This document shows, one piece after another, positions 35,589 through 44,798 of a DNA stretch of 64,000 nucleotides. The stretch comes from an uncultured Flavobacteriaceae bacterium. Its GTDB lineage: Bacteria; Bacteroidota; Bacteroidia; Flavobacteriales; Flavobacteriaceae. Below the pieces are notes generated by a model that worked only from the letters and a program-made list of their open reading frames with translations, did no database searches and was not told the origin of the DNA. A program made the translations under genes and the position numbers. The stretch's first letter is position 1; every line of letters begins with the position of its first letter. The stretch covers positions 62,001 to 126,000 of the forward strand of contig CANNBV010000002.1 of NCBI GenBank assembly GCA_947502975.1, written 5' to 3'.

Positions 35589-36212
35589 ATGAAGGTTGTT
35601 ATAGCCGATACATCACATATTAAATACGCACAGGATATTTGCGATACCATTGCCGAATCAGCACAGGTAAGAGGTACAGGTATTGCGAGGCGTACTCCAG
35701 AATATATTTCATCTAAAATTGAAAACGGCAACGCCGTTATTGCTTTGGATGGTGAAAAGTTTGCAGGGTTCTGTTACATTGAAAAATGGGGACATGGTAA
35801 GTTTGTAGCTAACTCAGGTTTAATTGTACATCCTGATTACAGAGGTAAAGGACTTGCAAAAAAAATTAAGCATAAGATATTTGAGCATTCTAGAACTAAA
35901 TTTCCAGATGCAAAAGTATTTAGTATTACTACTGGCTTACCAGTGATGAAAATGAATAGTGATTTGGGCTATAAGCCTGTAACGTTTTCAGAGTTAACAG
36001 ACGATCAAACGTTTTGGGATGGATGCCAAACCTGTAAGAATTATGATGTATTAACGAGAACAAACAGGAAAATGTGTTTGTGTACAGGGATGCTTTATGA
36101 TCCTAAAAAAGTTGGTAATGAAGATGCAGAACCTAAGCAGGTTAAGGAAAAAGCATTTAAAAGGTTAAAACGAATTAAACAAGCATTGTTTTTAAGAAAA
36201 GATAAAAAGTAA
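35589..36212 (+). CDS. GNAT acetyltransferase, probable first enzyme of arginine synthesis
   Basis: A 207-residue GNAT-family acyltransferase. Longer in-frame starts exist back to 35463, but they would translate through the leader region; the ATG at 35589 (MKVVIADTSHIKYAQDICDT) begins the real domain. GLIVHPDYRGKGLAKKIKHK is the acyl-CoA pyrophosphate-binding motif. A Cys-rich stretch (DGCQTCKNYDVLTRTNRKMC) follows. As the first gene of the operon, with no other obvious argA or argJ, it is a good candidate for the N-acyl-glutamate synthase, by inference from context. Confidence 0.8.
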   Translation: MKVVIADTSHIKYAQDICDTIAESAQVRGTGIARRTPEYISSKIENGNAVIALDGEKFAGFCYIEKWGHGKFVANSGLIVHPDYRGKGLAKKIKHKIFEHSRTKFPDAKVFSITTGLPVMKMNSDLGYKPVTFSELTDDQTFWDGCQTCKNYDVLTRTNRKMCLCTGMLYDPKKVGNEDAEPKQVKEKAFKRLKRIKQALFLRKDKK

Positions 36213-36219
36213 AATAGAG

Positions 36220-36239
36220 ATTTCCTCCTTCGAGGAAAT
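36220..36239 (+). repeat. Short intergenic hairpin before argG
   Basis: ATTTCCTC, loop CTTC, GAGGAAAT: a perfect 8-bp stem in the 44-base gap before argG. It resembles the CCTCC...GGAGG hairpins of the element at 38416-38530. Confidence 0.6.
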
Positions 36240-36256
36240 GAAAAAAATAGTTTTCA

Positions 36257-37432
36257 ATGAAAAAATTAGTAATAGCATACAGTGGAGGATTAGATACATC
36301 GTATTGTGCGGTAAGTTTATCAAAAGAATATGACGTACATGCTGTAAGTGTAAATACAGGCGGATTTACTAAAGAAGAAATTAGTCATATTGAGAGTAAT
36401 GCCTATAAAATGGGAGTTTCTACCTATAAAAATATTGATGCAGTAGCTACATTTTATCAAAAAGTAGTGAAGTATTTAATTTTTGGAAACGTACTAAAAA
36501 ATAATACATATCCCTTGTCTGTTAGTGCTGAGCGTATTATTCAAGCTATTGAAATTATTGAATATGCCAAAAGTATTGATGCGGAATATATAGCTCATGG
36601 AAGTACAGGAGCAGGAAATGACCAAGTTAGGTTTGATATGATTTTTCAAACGTTGGCACCAGGAATTAAGATTATTACACCTATTAGAGATGAAAAATTA
36701 ACGAGGCAACAAGAGATTGATTACTTAAAAGAAAATGGTATTGAAGCGTCTTGGGAAAAAGCGAAATATTCAATTAACAAAGGGCTTTGGGGAACAAGTG
36801 TTGGAGGAGAAGAAACCTTAACTTCTGAAAAAGCTTTGCCTAGTGAAGCATACCCTTCGCAATTAGAAAAAGAAGGCAGTGAAAAAGTAACATTGACTTT
36901 TAAAAATGGTGAGTTTGTGGCACTAAATGGTGAAGAAAACGCTCCAGAAGTTAATATTGAAAAACTGAATAATATAGCTTCGGCCTACGCTATTGGTAGA
37001 GATATTCATGTGGGAGATACCATTGTAGGTATTAAAGGAAGAGTTGGTTTTGAAGCTGCTGCAGCTCTAATAACTGTGAAAGCGCATCACTTACTAGAGA
37101 AGCATACTTTGACCAAATGGCAATTACAGCATAAAGAATATTTGTCTAGTTTTTATGGGATGCATTTACATGAAGGGCAATATCTAGATCCAGTGATGCG
37201 AAATATAGAAGCGTTTTTACAAAGTAGCCAAGATATGGTTTCTGGTGATGTAACTGTAACATTACAACCTTATCATTTCTCTTTAGATGGTATATCATCT
37301 GATCATGATTTAATGAGCGCGAAATTTGGAAGCTATGGTGAAGAAAACAGAGCTTGGACTGCCGATGACGCTAAAGGATTTATTAAAATCCTTGGTAACC
37401 AGAATAAAATATACCAACAAGTAAACTCGTAA
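36257..37432 (+). CDS. argG: Argininosuccinate synthase
   Basis: Joins citrulline and aspartate using ATP. VIAYSGGLDTSYCAV at the N-terminus is the ATP pyrophosphatase loop; AHGSTGAGNDQVRFD (about residues 114-128) and KYSINKGLWGTSVGGEETL are family segments contacting citrulline and aspartate. The 391-residue length is normal. It is unusual that argG comes near the front of the operon and argH at the end, with nine genes between. argC follows after three bases. Confidence 0.97.
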   Translation: MKKLVIAYSGGLDTSYCAVSLSKEYDVHAVSVNTGGFTKEEISHIESNAYKMGVSTYKNIDAVATFYQKVVKYLIFGNVLKNNTYPLSVSAERIIQAIEIIEYAKSIDAEYIAHGSTGAGNDQVRFDMIFQTLAPGIKIITPIRDEKLTRQQEIDYLKENGIEASWEKAKYSINKGLWGTSVGGEETLTSEKALPSEAYPSQLEKEGSEKVTLTFKNGEFVALNGEENAPEVNIEKLNNIASAYAIGRDIHVGDTIVGIKGRVGFEAAAALITVKAHHLLEKHTLTKWQLQHKEYLSSFYGMHLHEGQYLDPVMRNIEAFLQSSQDMVSGDVTVTLQPYHFSLDGISSDHDLMSAKFGSYGEENRAWTADDAKGFIKILGNQNKIYQQVNS

Positions 37433-37435
37433 ACT

Positions 37436-38413
37436 ATGGTAAAAGTAGGAATTATAGGAGGTGCAGGCTATACAGCTGGTGAGCTCATTAGATTATTGAT
37501 TCATCATCCTGAAACTGAAATAGATTTTGTGTATAGTACATCGAATGCTGGAAATAACATTAGCAAAGTACACCAAGATTTAATTGGTAGTTTAGATTTG
37601 AAGTTTACAGATACCATTAATCCAAATATTGACGTATTGTTTCTATGTTTAGGACATGGAAATTCTGTAAAGTTTTTGTCGGCTAATACATTTTCTGAAA
37701 CAACTAAAATTATTGATTTAGGCAATGATTTTAGGTTGGAAGCTGATAAGATTTTTGAAGGCAAAACGTTTGTATATGGTTTGCCAGAATTGAATAAAGA
37801 GGCCATTGTAAACGCAAATTATATTGCAAATCCAGGATGTTTTGCAACAGCTATTCAATTAGGATTATTGCCGTTAGCAGATGCTGGTTTGATTAGCAAA
37901 GATGTTCATGTGAATGCGGTTACTGGAGCTACAGGAGCAGGTACATCATTATCTGCAACAACGCATTATACATGGCGAGACAACAATTTTTCGTATTACA
38001 AACCATTTACGCATCAGCATTTAGGAGAGATCAACCAGTCGGTTAATCAGCTACAAAACGATTTTTCTTCGGAAATTATTTTTATGCCAAATAGAGGTAA
38101 TTTTTCTAGAGGCATTTTTGCAACAATTTATACTGATTTTGAAGGATCTGTTGAAGAAGCAAAAACTATTTATAAGTCATTTTATAAGGATGCTAAATTT
38201 ACGTTTATATCTGACGATTTTTTACATATGAAGCAGGTAGTAAATACTAGTAAATGTTTGGTGCATTTGCATAAACATAATGGTAAGTTATTAATTACGA
38301 GTACCATTGATAATTTATTGAAAGGCGCTTCTGGACAGGCGATTCAGAATATGAATTTGATGTTTGGTATTGAAGAAACAACAGGATTAGGATTAAAAGG
38401 GACGTATTTTTAA
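37436..38413 (+). CDS. argC: N-acetyl-gamma-glutamyl-phosphate reductase
   Basis: Reduces the N-acyl-glutamyl phosphate to the semialdehyde with NADPH. VGIIGGAGYTAGELIRLLIH is the dinucleotide-binding motif and IANPGCFATAIQLGLLPL holds the catalytic cysteine (about residue 136). KPFTHQHLGEINQ provides the conserved histidine region. 325 residues, normal length. Given the succinylornithine-type carbamoyltransferase in the same operon, the true acyl group may be succinyl rather than acetyl. Confidence 0.96.
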   Translation: MVKVGIIGGAGYTAGELIRLLIHHPETEIDFVYSTSNAGNNISKVHQDLIGSLDLKFTDTINPNIDVLFLCLGHGNSVKFLSANTFSETTKIIDLGNDFRLEADKIFEGKTFVYGLPELNKEAIVNANYIANPGCFATAIQLGLLPLADAGLISKDVHVNAVTGATGAGTSLSATTHYTWRDNNFSYYKPFTHQHLGEINQSVNQLQNDFSSEIIFMPNRGNFSRGIFATIYTDFEGSVEEAKTIYKSFYKDAKFTFISDDFLHMKQVVNTSKCLVHLHKHNGKLLITSTIDNLLKGASGQAIQNMNLMFGIEETTGLGLKGTYF

Positions 38414-38415
38414 GA

Positions 38416-38530
38416 AGCCCCACCTAACCTCCCCGAAAGGGAGGAATATAGTACGTAGTAGTACTTTGATAGTATTAAAATAAAAAGTAATAGTAAGCGT
38501 TCCCCTCCTTTGGAGGGGTTAGGGGAGGCT
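38416..38530. repeat. Long palindromic intergenic element between argC and proC
   Basis: AGCCCCACCTAACCTCCCC near the left end is the inverted counterpart of GGAGGGGTTAGGGGAGGCT at the right end. Each arm also folds on itself (CCTCCC-CGAAA-GGGAGG at 38428-38444; CCCCTCC-TTT-GGAGGGG at 38502-38518). It is inside an operon, so it may act as an RNA processing or stability element, or simply be a small mobile palindrome. Confidence 0.65.
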
Positions 38531-38538
38531 GATTATGA

Positions 38539-38630
38539 GTGGCGCGTTAGGGATTGCAGTGGAAAGCCCACAGCGACGTAGGAGCGAGGACTTGGAACGT
38601 AAAGCCCGACCCCTTGAGGGTAACGCCATA
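38539..38630 (+). repeat. Intergenic repeat family R1, copy 3
   Basis: GTGGCGCGTTAGGGATTGCA at the left and AAAGCCCGACCCCTTGAGGG then TAACGCCAT at the right. The inner part differs from other copies. It lies 20 bases before proC, directly after the palindromic element. Confidence 0.75.
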
Positions 38631-38650
38631 AAAATTAAAACAAAGAAATT

Positions 38651-39445
38651 ATGAAAATAGCGATTATTGGAACGGGAAATTTAGGGAGTTCGATTGCGAA
38701 AGGACTTATTAAAAATAAATCGTTTACGTCGTTGTACTTGAGTGATAAAAACACGAGTGCGGTGAATGAATTTGTCGACGAAGATTATGTAACGATTACA
38801 AATAATAATGCTGCTGCGGTTGAACATAGTGATGTTGTGATTTTTGCGTTGCAGCCGAGGCATATTGAAAATGTGCTAAAGGAAGTAGAGTCTTTGGTAA
38901 CAGATGATCATGTGGTGATGTCGGTGGCAGCAGGGTACTCAATTGCAAAGATTGAAAGTATTCTGGGTGCCGAGAAGCATATTATTCGCGTGATGCCAAA
39001 TACGGCAATTTCTATTGGAAAATCTATGACGTGTTTGTCTGCAAATGATGTTGGACAGCTAAAGATTGAATTGGCGAAAACCATATTTAATCAGTTAGGG
39101 ACTACCATGGTAATTCCTGAGGAACAGATACAGGCGGCAACCGTTATTTGTGCCAGTGGTATCGCTTTTTGGATGCGTTTGGTGCGTGCTACAACTCAAG
39201 GTGCTATTCAGCTTGGTTTTGAAGCTGAAGAAGCACATGAATTGGCTTTGCAAACCTGCTATGGTGCAGCTAGTTTATTAAAAGAATCTGGCAGACATCC
39301 AGAGGCTGAAATTGATAGAGTAACCACACCAAGTGGTTGTACTATTGAAGGTTTAAATGAAATGGAGCATCAAGGACTGAGTTCGTCATTGATAAAAGGA
39401 ATTAATGCTTCGTTTGAGAAAATTAATCAAATTAAAAAGAGTTAG
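38651..39445 (+). CDS. proC: Pyrroline-5-carboxylate reductase
   Basis: Last step of proline synthesis: NAD(P)H-dependent reduction of pyrroline-5-carboxylate. MKIAIIGTGNLGSSIAKGLI is the Rossmann motif; IRVMPNTAISIGKSMT and the C-terminal VTTPSGCTIEGLNEMEHQGL are family signatures. 264 residues. Its presence inside the arginine operon, with proA and proB further down, makes one transcript serve both glutamate-derived pathways. argD starts two bases after its stop. Confidence 0.95.
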   Translation: MKIAIIGTGNLGSSIAKGLIKNKSFTSLYLSDKNTSAVNEFVDEDYVTITNNNAAAVEHSDVVIFALQPRHIENVLKEVESLVTDDHVVMSVAAGYSIAKIESILGAEKHIIRVMPNTAISIGKSMTCLSANDVGQLKIELAKTIFNQLGTTMVIPEEQIQAATVICASGIAFWMRLVRATTQGAIQLGFEAEEAHELALQTCYGAASLLKESGRHPEAEIDRVTTPSGCTIEGLNEMEHQGLSSSLIKGINASFEKINQIKKS

Positions 39446-39447
39446 AG

Positions 39448-40593
39448 ATGCCATTATTTGACGTTTATCCATTATACAATGTAACACCAGTTTCGGGAAA
39501 AGGCATTCATGTTTACGATGACACTGGTGTAGAATATTTAGACCTTTACGGAGGGCATGCTGTAATTTCCATTGGGCATGCACATTCTAATTATGTTAAA
39601 GCAGTAACGCAGCAAGTTTCGCAGCTTGGGTTTTATTCGAATGCGGTACAAAATCCGTTACAAAGCCAATTAGCAGATAAATTAGAAACACTTTCTGGTT
39701 GTAAAGGCTATGAGTTGTTTTTAATAAACTCTGGCGCTGAAGCCAATGAGAATGCTTTAAAGTTAGCTTCTTTTAAAACGGGCAAAAAACGTGTTGTAGC
39801 TTTTAGCAACGGGTTTCATGGACGAACATCGGCTGCTGTTGTGGCGACTGATAATAAAAATATCATAGCGCCTATTAACGCGCAGCAAGAGGTGACAATT
39901 TTGCCATTAAATGATGTTGAAGGTGTAAGAGTCGAACTCGAAAAAGGAGATGTTTGTGCTGTGATTGTTGAGTTTATTCAAGGTGTTGGCGGTTTAGATC
40001 AAGGTGCTACAGAGTTTTTTGAAGCTGTAGATAAATTGTGCAAAGCAAATAACACGATGTTTATTGCTGATGAAGTGCAATCGGGTTATGGACGTTCGGG
40101 ACAATTTTTTGCATTTCAACATTATGATGTAACGCCCGATATTATTTCGATAGCGAAGGGTATGGGGAATGGATTTCCTATTGGAGGCATATTGATTCAT
40201 CCTGATATTCAATCTAAATATGGAATGTTAGGAACAACTTTTGGCGGAAATCATCTAGCGTGTGCTGCTGGTTTAGCAGTTTTAAATACGATTGAAGAAG
40301 AGGATTTAATAGCGAATGTGAATGCCATGGGTGCCTATTTTATTGAAAAAGCAAAAGCGATACCAGAAGTAAAAGCTATTAAAGGTAGAGGCTTAATGAT
40401 AGGTTTAGAATTTGATTTTGAAGTTGGTGACCTACGCAAAGATTTGATTTACAATTATAAAGTATTTACGGGAGGCGCAGCTAATAAAAAACTATTGAGA
40501 ATATTGCCACCTTTAAATATTGAGAAACAGCATATTGATCAGTTTTTTGAGGCTTTGGAAAAGGCTTTGACATATGCATTAGTTGAAAAATAA
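39448..40593 (+). CDS. argD: Acetylornithine (succinylornithine) aminotransferase
   Basis: PLP enzyme of the class III aminotransferases that converts the N-acyl-glutamate semialdehyde to N-acyl-ornithine. LINSGAEANENALKLA, FSNGFHGRTSAAVVAT and IADEVQSGYGRSG are class III landmarks; ISIAKGMGNGFPIGG contains the Schiff-base lysine (about residue 237). 381 residues. The operon lacks any other ornithine aminotransferase. Specificity between acetyl and succinyl intermediates cannot be read here. Confidence 0.94.
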   Translation: MPLFDVYPLYNVTPVSGKGIHVYDDTGVEYLDLYGGHAVISIGHAHSNYVKAVTQQVSQLGFYSNAVQNPLQSQLADKLETLSGCKGYELFLINSGAEANENALKLASFKTGKKRVVAFSNGFHGRTSAAVVATDNKNIIAPINAQQEVTILPLNDVEGVRVELEKGDVCAVIVEFIQGVGGLDQGATEFFEAVDKLCKANNTMFIADEVQSGYGRSGQFFAFQHYDVTPDIISIAKGMGNGFPIGGILIHPDIQSKYGMLGTTFGGNHLACAAGLAVLNTIEEEDLIANVNAMGAYFIEKAKAIPEVKAIKGRGLMIGLEFDFEVGDLRKDLIYNYKVFTGGAANKKLLRILPPLNIEKQHIDQFFEALEKALTYALVEK

Positions 40594-40603
40594 GCGTATT
40601 AAA

Positions 40604-41050
40604 ATGACGTATAGAAAAGCTAAACTAGAAGATCTTGAAGCAATAGCTGAATTATTTAATGCTTACAGAGTCTTTTATAGAAAAGATGCTGATATTGAAG
40701 GTGCAAAAGCATTTGTATTAGAAAGAATAACACATCAAGATTCTGAAATATTTGTAGCAGAAACTACAGAAAAAAATCTTGCTGGATTTGTACAGCTTTA
40801 TCCGTTATTTTCTTCTACAAGAATGAAAAAACTATGGCTTTTAAATGATTTGTTTGTGAATTCAGATTATAGAGGCAAAGGCATTTCAGTCGGTTTAATT
40901 GAAGAGGCTAAAACATTGGTTAAAACAACAAATGCTTGCGGTATGTTTTTAGAAACTGAAAAGTCTAATACAATTGGCAATAATTTGTATCCAAAAACGG
41001 GTTTTGTTTTGAATGAAGGATCAAATTATTATGAGTGGAATATTAATTAA
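40604..41050 (+). CDS. GNAT family N-acetyltransferase
   Basis: A 148-residue GNAT protein; the ATG at 40604 (MTYRKAKLEDLEAIAELFNA) was chosen over a TTG seven codons upstream that overlaps argD. LFVNSDYRGKGISVGLIEEA is the acyl-CoA-binding motif A. It has no recognised substrate. It lies inside the arginine/proline operon nine bases before proA, so a role near arginine metabolism is possible, but it could also be an unrelated passenger. Confidence 0.82.
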   Translation: MTYRKAKLEDLEAIAELFNAYRVFYRKDADIEGAKAFVLERITHQDSEIFVAETTEKNLAGFVQLYPLFSSTRMKKLWLLNDLFVNSDYRGKGISVGLIEEAKTLVKTTNACGMFLETEKSNTIGNNLYPKTGFVLNEGSNYYEWNIN

Positions 41051-41058
41051 AAATTAAA

Positions 41059-42252
41059 ATGAACACATTACTATCCATAGAAAAAAGAAATGCTGTTTTA
41101 TTAAAAATGGCAGTGCTTTTAGAGCAAGAACGTCAAGCGATAATTGCCGTTAATAAAGTGGACTTAGATAGTTATTCTGGCGATGATATTTCTATGTTCG
41201 ACCGTTTAAAAGTAGACGATACAAAAGTTGATGAGATGATTAAAGCGGTGACACATTTAGCATCTCAAGACGATCCTGTTGGTGTAGAACGCTTTAGTTT
41301 TAAACACGACAATGGTATGCAGGTATATAATAAAACAGCGTCGTTTGGCACGGTGCTGATTATTTACGAATCGCGCCCAGATGTTACTGTTGAGGCTGCA
41401 GGTATTGCGTTTAAATCTGGCAACAAGATATTACTAAAAGGCGGCAAAGAATCCTTGCGTTCTAATCTTAAGATTGTGGAGTTATGGCACCAAGCTTTAA
41501 GGGAAAAGGATGCATCAACCGATTGGGTGGAGTATTTACAATTTAATAGAACAGAAACTCAGGCGTTTCTCGAGAAACCAACCCAGAAGGTAGATTTAAT
41601 TGTACCTCGAGGTGGAGAACGTTTAATTGCTTTTGTAAAACAACATGCTACCTGTCCAGTAATCATCAGTGGACGCGGGAACAATTTTGTGTATGTTCAT
41701 AAAGAAGCTGATTTAGATATTGCTGTAGATGTTATCATGAATGGGAAGTCTAAAATATCGGCTTGTAATGCGGTGGATAAAGTGTTGATTGATGAAAACC
41801 TTCCAAATAAAGACGAGTTTATAAAAACTTTAATTTCAAAATTAAAGGAATTTAAGATTGAAGTGTTAGGAGATGCAACCATTTCAAAATCTTGTGATTT
41901 AGAGATGATTACATCTGATGATATTTGGTATGAAGAGTTTTTAGATTATAAAATTCTTATTGGTGAAATTGGATCTAACCAAGAAACCATTGCAATGATC
42001 AATACCTATTCTGGGGGGCATTCCTCTTCCATTATTACAACGAATCAAGCTGAAGCGCAATTATTTATGGAAAATGTAGATACTGCTGCGGTTTACCATA
42101 ATGCATCAACTCGATTTACAGATGGTGGACAATTAGGTTTAGGAGGAGAATTAGCCATAAGTACAGATAAATTACACCAACGCGGACCTATAGGATTACA
42201 ACATTTGGTGACAAATAAATGGTATGTTCATGGCAATGGACAAATACGTTAA
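41059..42252 (+). CDS. proA: Glutamate-5-semialdehyde dehydrogenase (gamma-glutamyl phosphate reductase)
   Basis: Reduces gamma-glutamyl phosphate in proline synthesis. ASFGTVLIIYESRPDVTVEA and GNKILLKGGKESLRSN are family signatures of the ALDH-fold enzyme, and KSKISACNAVDKVLID carries the catalytic cysteine. 397 residues, standard length. proB starts two bases after its stop codon, the reverse of the common proB-proA order. Confidence 0.95.
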   Translation: MNTLLSIEKRNAVLLKMAVLLEQERQAIIAVNKVDLDSYSGDDISMFDRLKVDDTKVDEMIKAVTHLASQDDPVGVERFSFKHDNGMQVYNKTASFGTVLIIYESRPDVTVEAAGIAFKSGNKILLKGGKESLRSNLKIVELWHQALREKDASTDWVEYLQFNRTETQAFLEKPTQKVDLIVPRGGERLIAFVKQHATCPVIISGRGNNFVYVHKEADLDIAVDVIMNGKSKISACNAVDKVLIDENLPNKDEFIKTLISKLKEFKIEVLGDATISKSCDLEMITSDDIWYEEFLDYKILIGEIGSNQETIAMINTYSGGHSSSIITTNQAEAQLFMENVDTAAVYHNASTRFTDGGQLGLGGELAISTDKLHQRGPIGLQHLVTNKWYVHGNGQIR

Positions 42253-42254
42253 GC

Positions 42255-43019
42255 ATGCAAAAGAAAAAGCGCATATTATTAAAAGTTGGGTCGAACACCT
42301 TAACAAAGGAAACAGATAATATTTCTAGAGGTAAAATTGAAGATATAGCAAGTCAGATTGCACAACTTCAAGATACTTGCGAATTTATTATTGTGAGTTC
42401 TGGTGCTATTGCTGTGGCAAAACAGTTTGTGAAATTAGAAAGTCAGCGTAAAGAACTTTTTGTAAAACAAGCCTTGGCATCTATCGGTCAGCCACATTTG
42501 ATAAGAATTTATCAAGAGATTTTTAGGGAATATGGTTTATTGAGTTCACAATGTTTACTGTCCTATTCAGATTTTGAAAAAGAAGATAGCAGAACCAATA
42601 TCATGAATACGATTAATGTACTGGTAAACAACAGTTATATTCCAATCATTAATGAAAATGATACAGTTGCTACAGATGAAATTAAGTTTGGTGACAACGA
42701 TAAATTAGGTGCGTTAACAGCATCATTGCTTGATGTAGATTTATTTATTATTGCTACGAATACTAATGGCATTTATACCAAAAGTTCTATTGAAAGAGGA
42801 AAGCCTGAAACCATTGAAACAGTAACAGATTTTGAACAATTAAATGCAGAGGTAATGAGTTCCAAATCATCACATGGAAGCGGTGGCATGCAAAGTAAGA
42901 TTGAAGCAGCTGAGGTGACACAAAAAGCTAACATAGAAACATGGATTCTAAACGGTTTAGAAGATAATTTCATTTTGAATGCAATAGAAAATAAAGTGCC
43001 GTTTACTAAAATAACATAA
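42255..43019 (+). CDS. proB: Glutamate 5-kinase (short form without PUA domain)
   Basis: Phosphorylates glutamate for proline synthesis. The ATG at 42255 (MQKKKRILLKVGSNTLTKET) was preferred to an in-frame GTG-region start overlapping proA. LLKVGSNTLT, IIVSSGAIAVAK, INENDTVATDEIKFGDNDKL and HGSGGMQSKIEAAE are amino-acid-kinase motifs. At 254 residues it has the kinase domain only and lacks the C-terminal PUA domain of the E. coli enzyme, which is seen in other short forms. Confidence 0.94.
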   Translation: MQKKKRILLKVGSNTLTKETDNISRGKIEDIASQIAQLQDTCEFIIVSSGAIAVAKQFVKLESQRKELFVKQALASIGQPHLIRIYQEIFREYGLLSSQCLLSYSDFEKEDSRTNIMNTINVLVNNSYIPIINENDTVATDEIKFGDNDKLGALTASLLDVDLFIIATNTNGIYTKSSIERGKPETIETVTDFEQLNAEVMSSKSSHGSGGMQSKIEAAEVTQKANIETWILNGLEDNFILNAIENKVPFTKIT

Positions 43020-43036
43020 TAATGAAGTATGATTTT

Positions 43037-43064
43037 GTCATTCATAGCGAAGCGAAGAATCTCA
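43037..43064. repeat. Short dispersed palindromic motif (GTCATTC..AGCGAAGCGAAGAATCTCA)
   Basis: GTCATTCATAGCGAAGCGAAGAATCTCA in the 65-base gap between proB and the carbamoyltransferase gene. It resembles the short CCTGAG..GTCGAAGG and GGAATGAC-type sequences at 7270, 5250 and 58414, which look like pieces of one family of intergenic sequences. Confidence 0.4.
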
Positions 43065-43084
43065 ATCATAGTAATATTTAAACA

Positions 43085-44023
43085 ATGAAACATTACACAT
43101 CTATACACGATATAGACGATATCAATTCTTGGATTGAAGAGGCCAAGACTTTAAAGGCTAATGCACTAAAACATATTGAGCTAGGAAAAAACAAAACCAT
43201 CGGTTTGTTATTTTTTAATTCCAGCTTACGCACGCGTTTAAGCACTCAAAAGGCAGCTTTAAATTTAGGAATGAATCCTATTGTGATGAACGTTTCTGGT
43301 GATGCTTGGGGTATTGAGTTTGGAGATGGTACCGTTATGGATGGTAACACTGCTGAACATATAAAAGAGGCAGCTGCTGTAGTATCCCAATATTGCGATG
43401 TTATTGCGGTTAGAGCATTTCCAACGTTAACAGATAAAGCCAAAGATGAAAGTGAGCAAGTGATGCATGCGTTTAAAACATACGCTTCAGTTCCTATTGT
43501 AAATATGGAAAGCGCTACAGGACATCCGCTTCAAGGATTAACCGATGCTTTGACTATTTCAGAACATGCAAAAGTAGCAAAACCAAAAGTGGTGTTGAGT
43601 TGGGCGCCTCATGTAAAAGCCTTGCCGCATGCGGTAGCAAATAGTTTTGTACAGGTGATGCAAAAAATGGATGTGGAATTTGTAATTGCTAACCCAGAAG
43701 GTTATAATTTAAATCCTGAAATTACTAAGGATACACCTATATATCACAATCAAGAAGAAGCTTTTAAGGATGCCGATTTTGTTTATACAAAGAATTGGAG
43801 CTCTTATGAAGACTATGGAAAAGTAAATAATACCGACCCTAATTGGATGATTACTAAAGCTAAACTTGGTGATGCCAAATTCATGCATTGTTTACCTGTT
43901 AGACGAAATGTAGTTGTTGAAGATGCTGTTTTAGATACAGACAGTTCTATAGTGATTGAACAAGCAAATAATAGAACCTATGCAGCACAATTAGTGCTCA
44001 AAAAGATTTTAGAAAATGTCTAA
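43085..44023 (+). CDS. argF': N-succinylornithine/N-acetylornithine carbamoyltransferase
   Basis: Carbamoyl-phosphate-dependent enzyme that acts on N-acylated ornithine, as known in Bacteroides and Xanthomonas. FNSSLRTRLSTQKAALNLGM is the carbamoyl-phosphate loop in the variant found in this subgroup rather than STRT, and FMHCLPVRRNVVVEDAV is the ornithine-side motif. In the loop GTVMDGNTAEHIKEA the residue before Glu-His is Ala. In published work a Glu here marks acetylornithine enzymes and small residues or Pro favour succinylornithine, so succinylornithine is the likelier substrate. This alignment was made by eye. It overlaps argB by 8 bases. Confidence 0.9.
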   Translation: MKHYTSIHDIDDINSWIEEAKTLKANALKHIELGKNKTIGLLFFNSSLRTRLSTQKAALNLGMNPIVMNVSGDAWGIEFGDGTVMDGNTAEHIKEAAAVVSQYCDVIAVRAFPTLTDKAKDESEQVMHAFKTYASVPIVNMESATGHPLQGLTDALTISEHAKVAKPKVVLSWAPHVKALPHAVANSFVQVMQKMDVEFVIANPEGYNLNPEITKDTPIYHNQEEAFKDADFVYTKNWSSYEDYGKVNNTDPNWMITKAKLGDAKFMHCLPVRRNVVVEDAVLDTDSSIVIEQANNRTYAAQLVLKKILENV

Positions 44024-44798
44024 AGAAAATTTATCAATCGTTAAAATAGGTGGCAATGTTATCGAAGATACAGAAGCTTTAGCCAAATTTTTAGAAGGCT
44101 TTTCAAAATTAAAAGGCAAAAAGATTTTAGTACATGGTGGCGGGAAACGTGCAACTCACATTGCATCTAAACTCGGTATTGAGTCTAACATGATTAATGG
44201 AAGGCGTATTACTGATGCGGATACTTTAGAAGTGATTACGATGGTTTATGGTGGACTGGTTAATAAAAATATTGTAGCTAAATTACAAGGTTTAAATACT
44301 GATGCGATAGGCCTAACGGGGGCTGATATTAATAGTATTTATTCAGAAAAGCGCCCTGTAAAAGAAATTGATTATGGTTTTGTAGGAGATGTGAAAAAAG
44401 TAAATCATCAATCTATAAATAAATTGATTGAAGCTGATTTTACACCAGTGTTTTGTGCGATTACCCATGATAAAAACGGACAATTATTCAATACGAATGC
44501 AGATACAATTGCTTCTGAATTGGCAATAGGACTCTCAAAATTGTATCATGTAGAATTGTATTATTGCTTTGAAAAAAACGGTGTATTGCTATCAGTTGAG
44601 AATGATGATTCTGTGATTGAATATATGGACTCTCCAACCTACCAAGGCTTAAAACAAAAAGGGACATTTCATGATGGGATGTTGCCTAAATTAGAAAATT
44701 GTTTTTATGCGATAGAGCATGGAGTTTCAAGAGTTTTTATTGGGAATCCATCCGTAATAAGTAATAAAAATCAAAAGTTTACTACCTTGTATTTATGA
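44016..44798 (+). CDS. argB: N-acetylglutamate kinase
   Basis: Phosphorylates the N-acyl-glutamate in the second step of arginine synthesis. LSIVKIGGNVIEDTEALAKF and LVHGGGKRATHIASKLGI are amino-acid-kinase nucleotide and substrate loops; FNTNADTIASELAIGLSKLY and GMLPKLENCFYAIEHGVSRV are C-terminal family features. 260 residues. It overlaps the gene before it and argE after it (4 bases), indicating tight translational coupling. Confidence 0.94.
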   Translation: MSKENLSIVKIGGNVIEDTEALAKFLEGFSKLKGKKILVHGGGKRATHIASKLGIESNMINGRRITDADTLEVITMVYGGLVNKNIVAKLQGLNTDAIGLTGADINSIYSEKRPVKEIDYGFVGDVKKVNHQSINKLIEADFTPVFCAITHDKNGQLFNTNADTIASELAIGLSKLYHVELYYCFEKNGVLLSVENDDSVIEYMDSPTYQGLKQKGTFHDGMLPKLENCFYAIEHGVSRVFIGNPSVISNKNQKFTTLYL

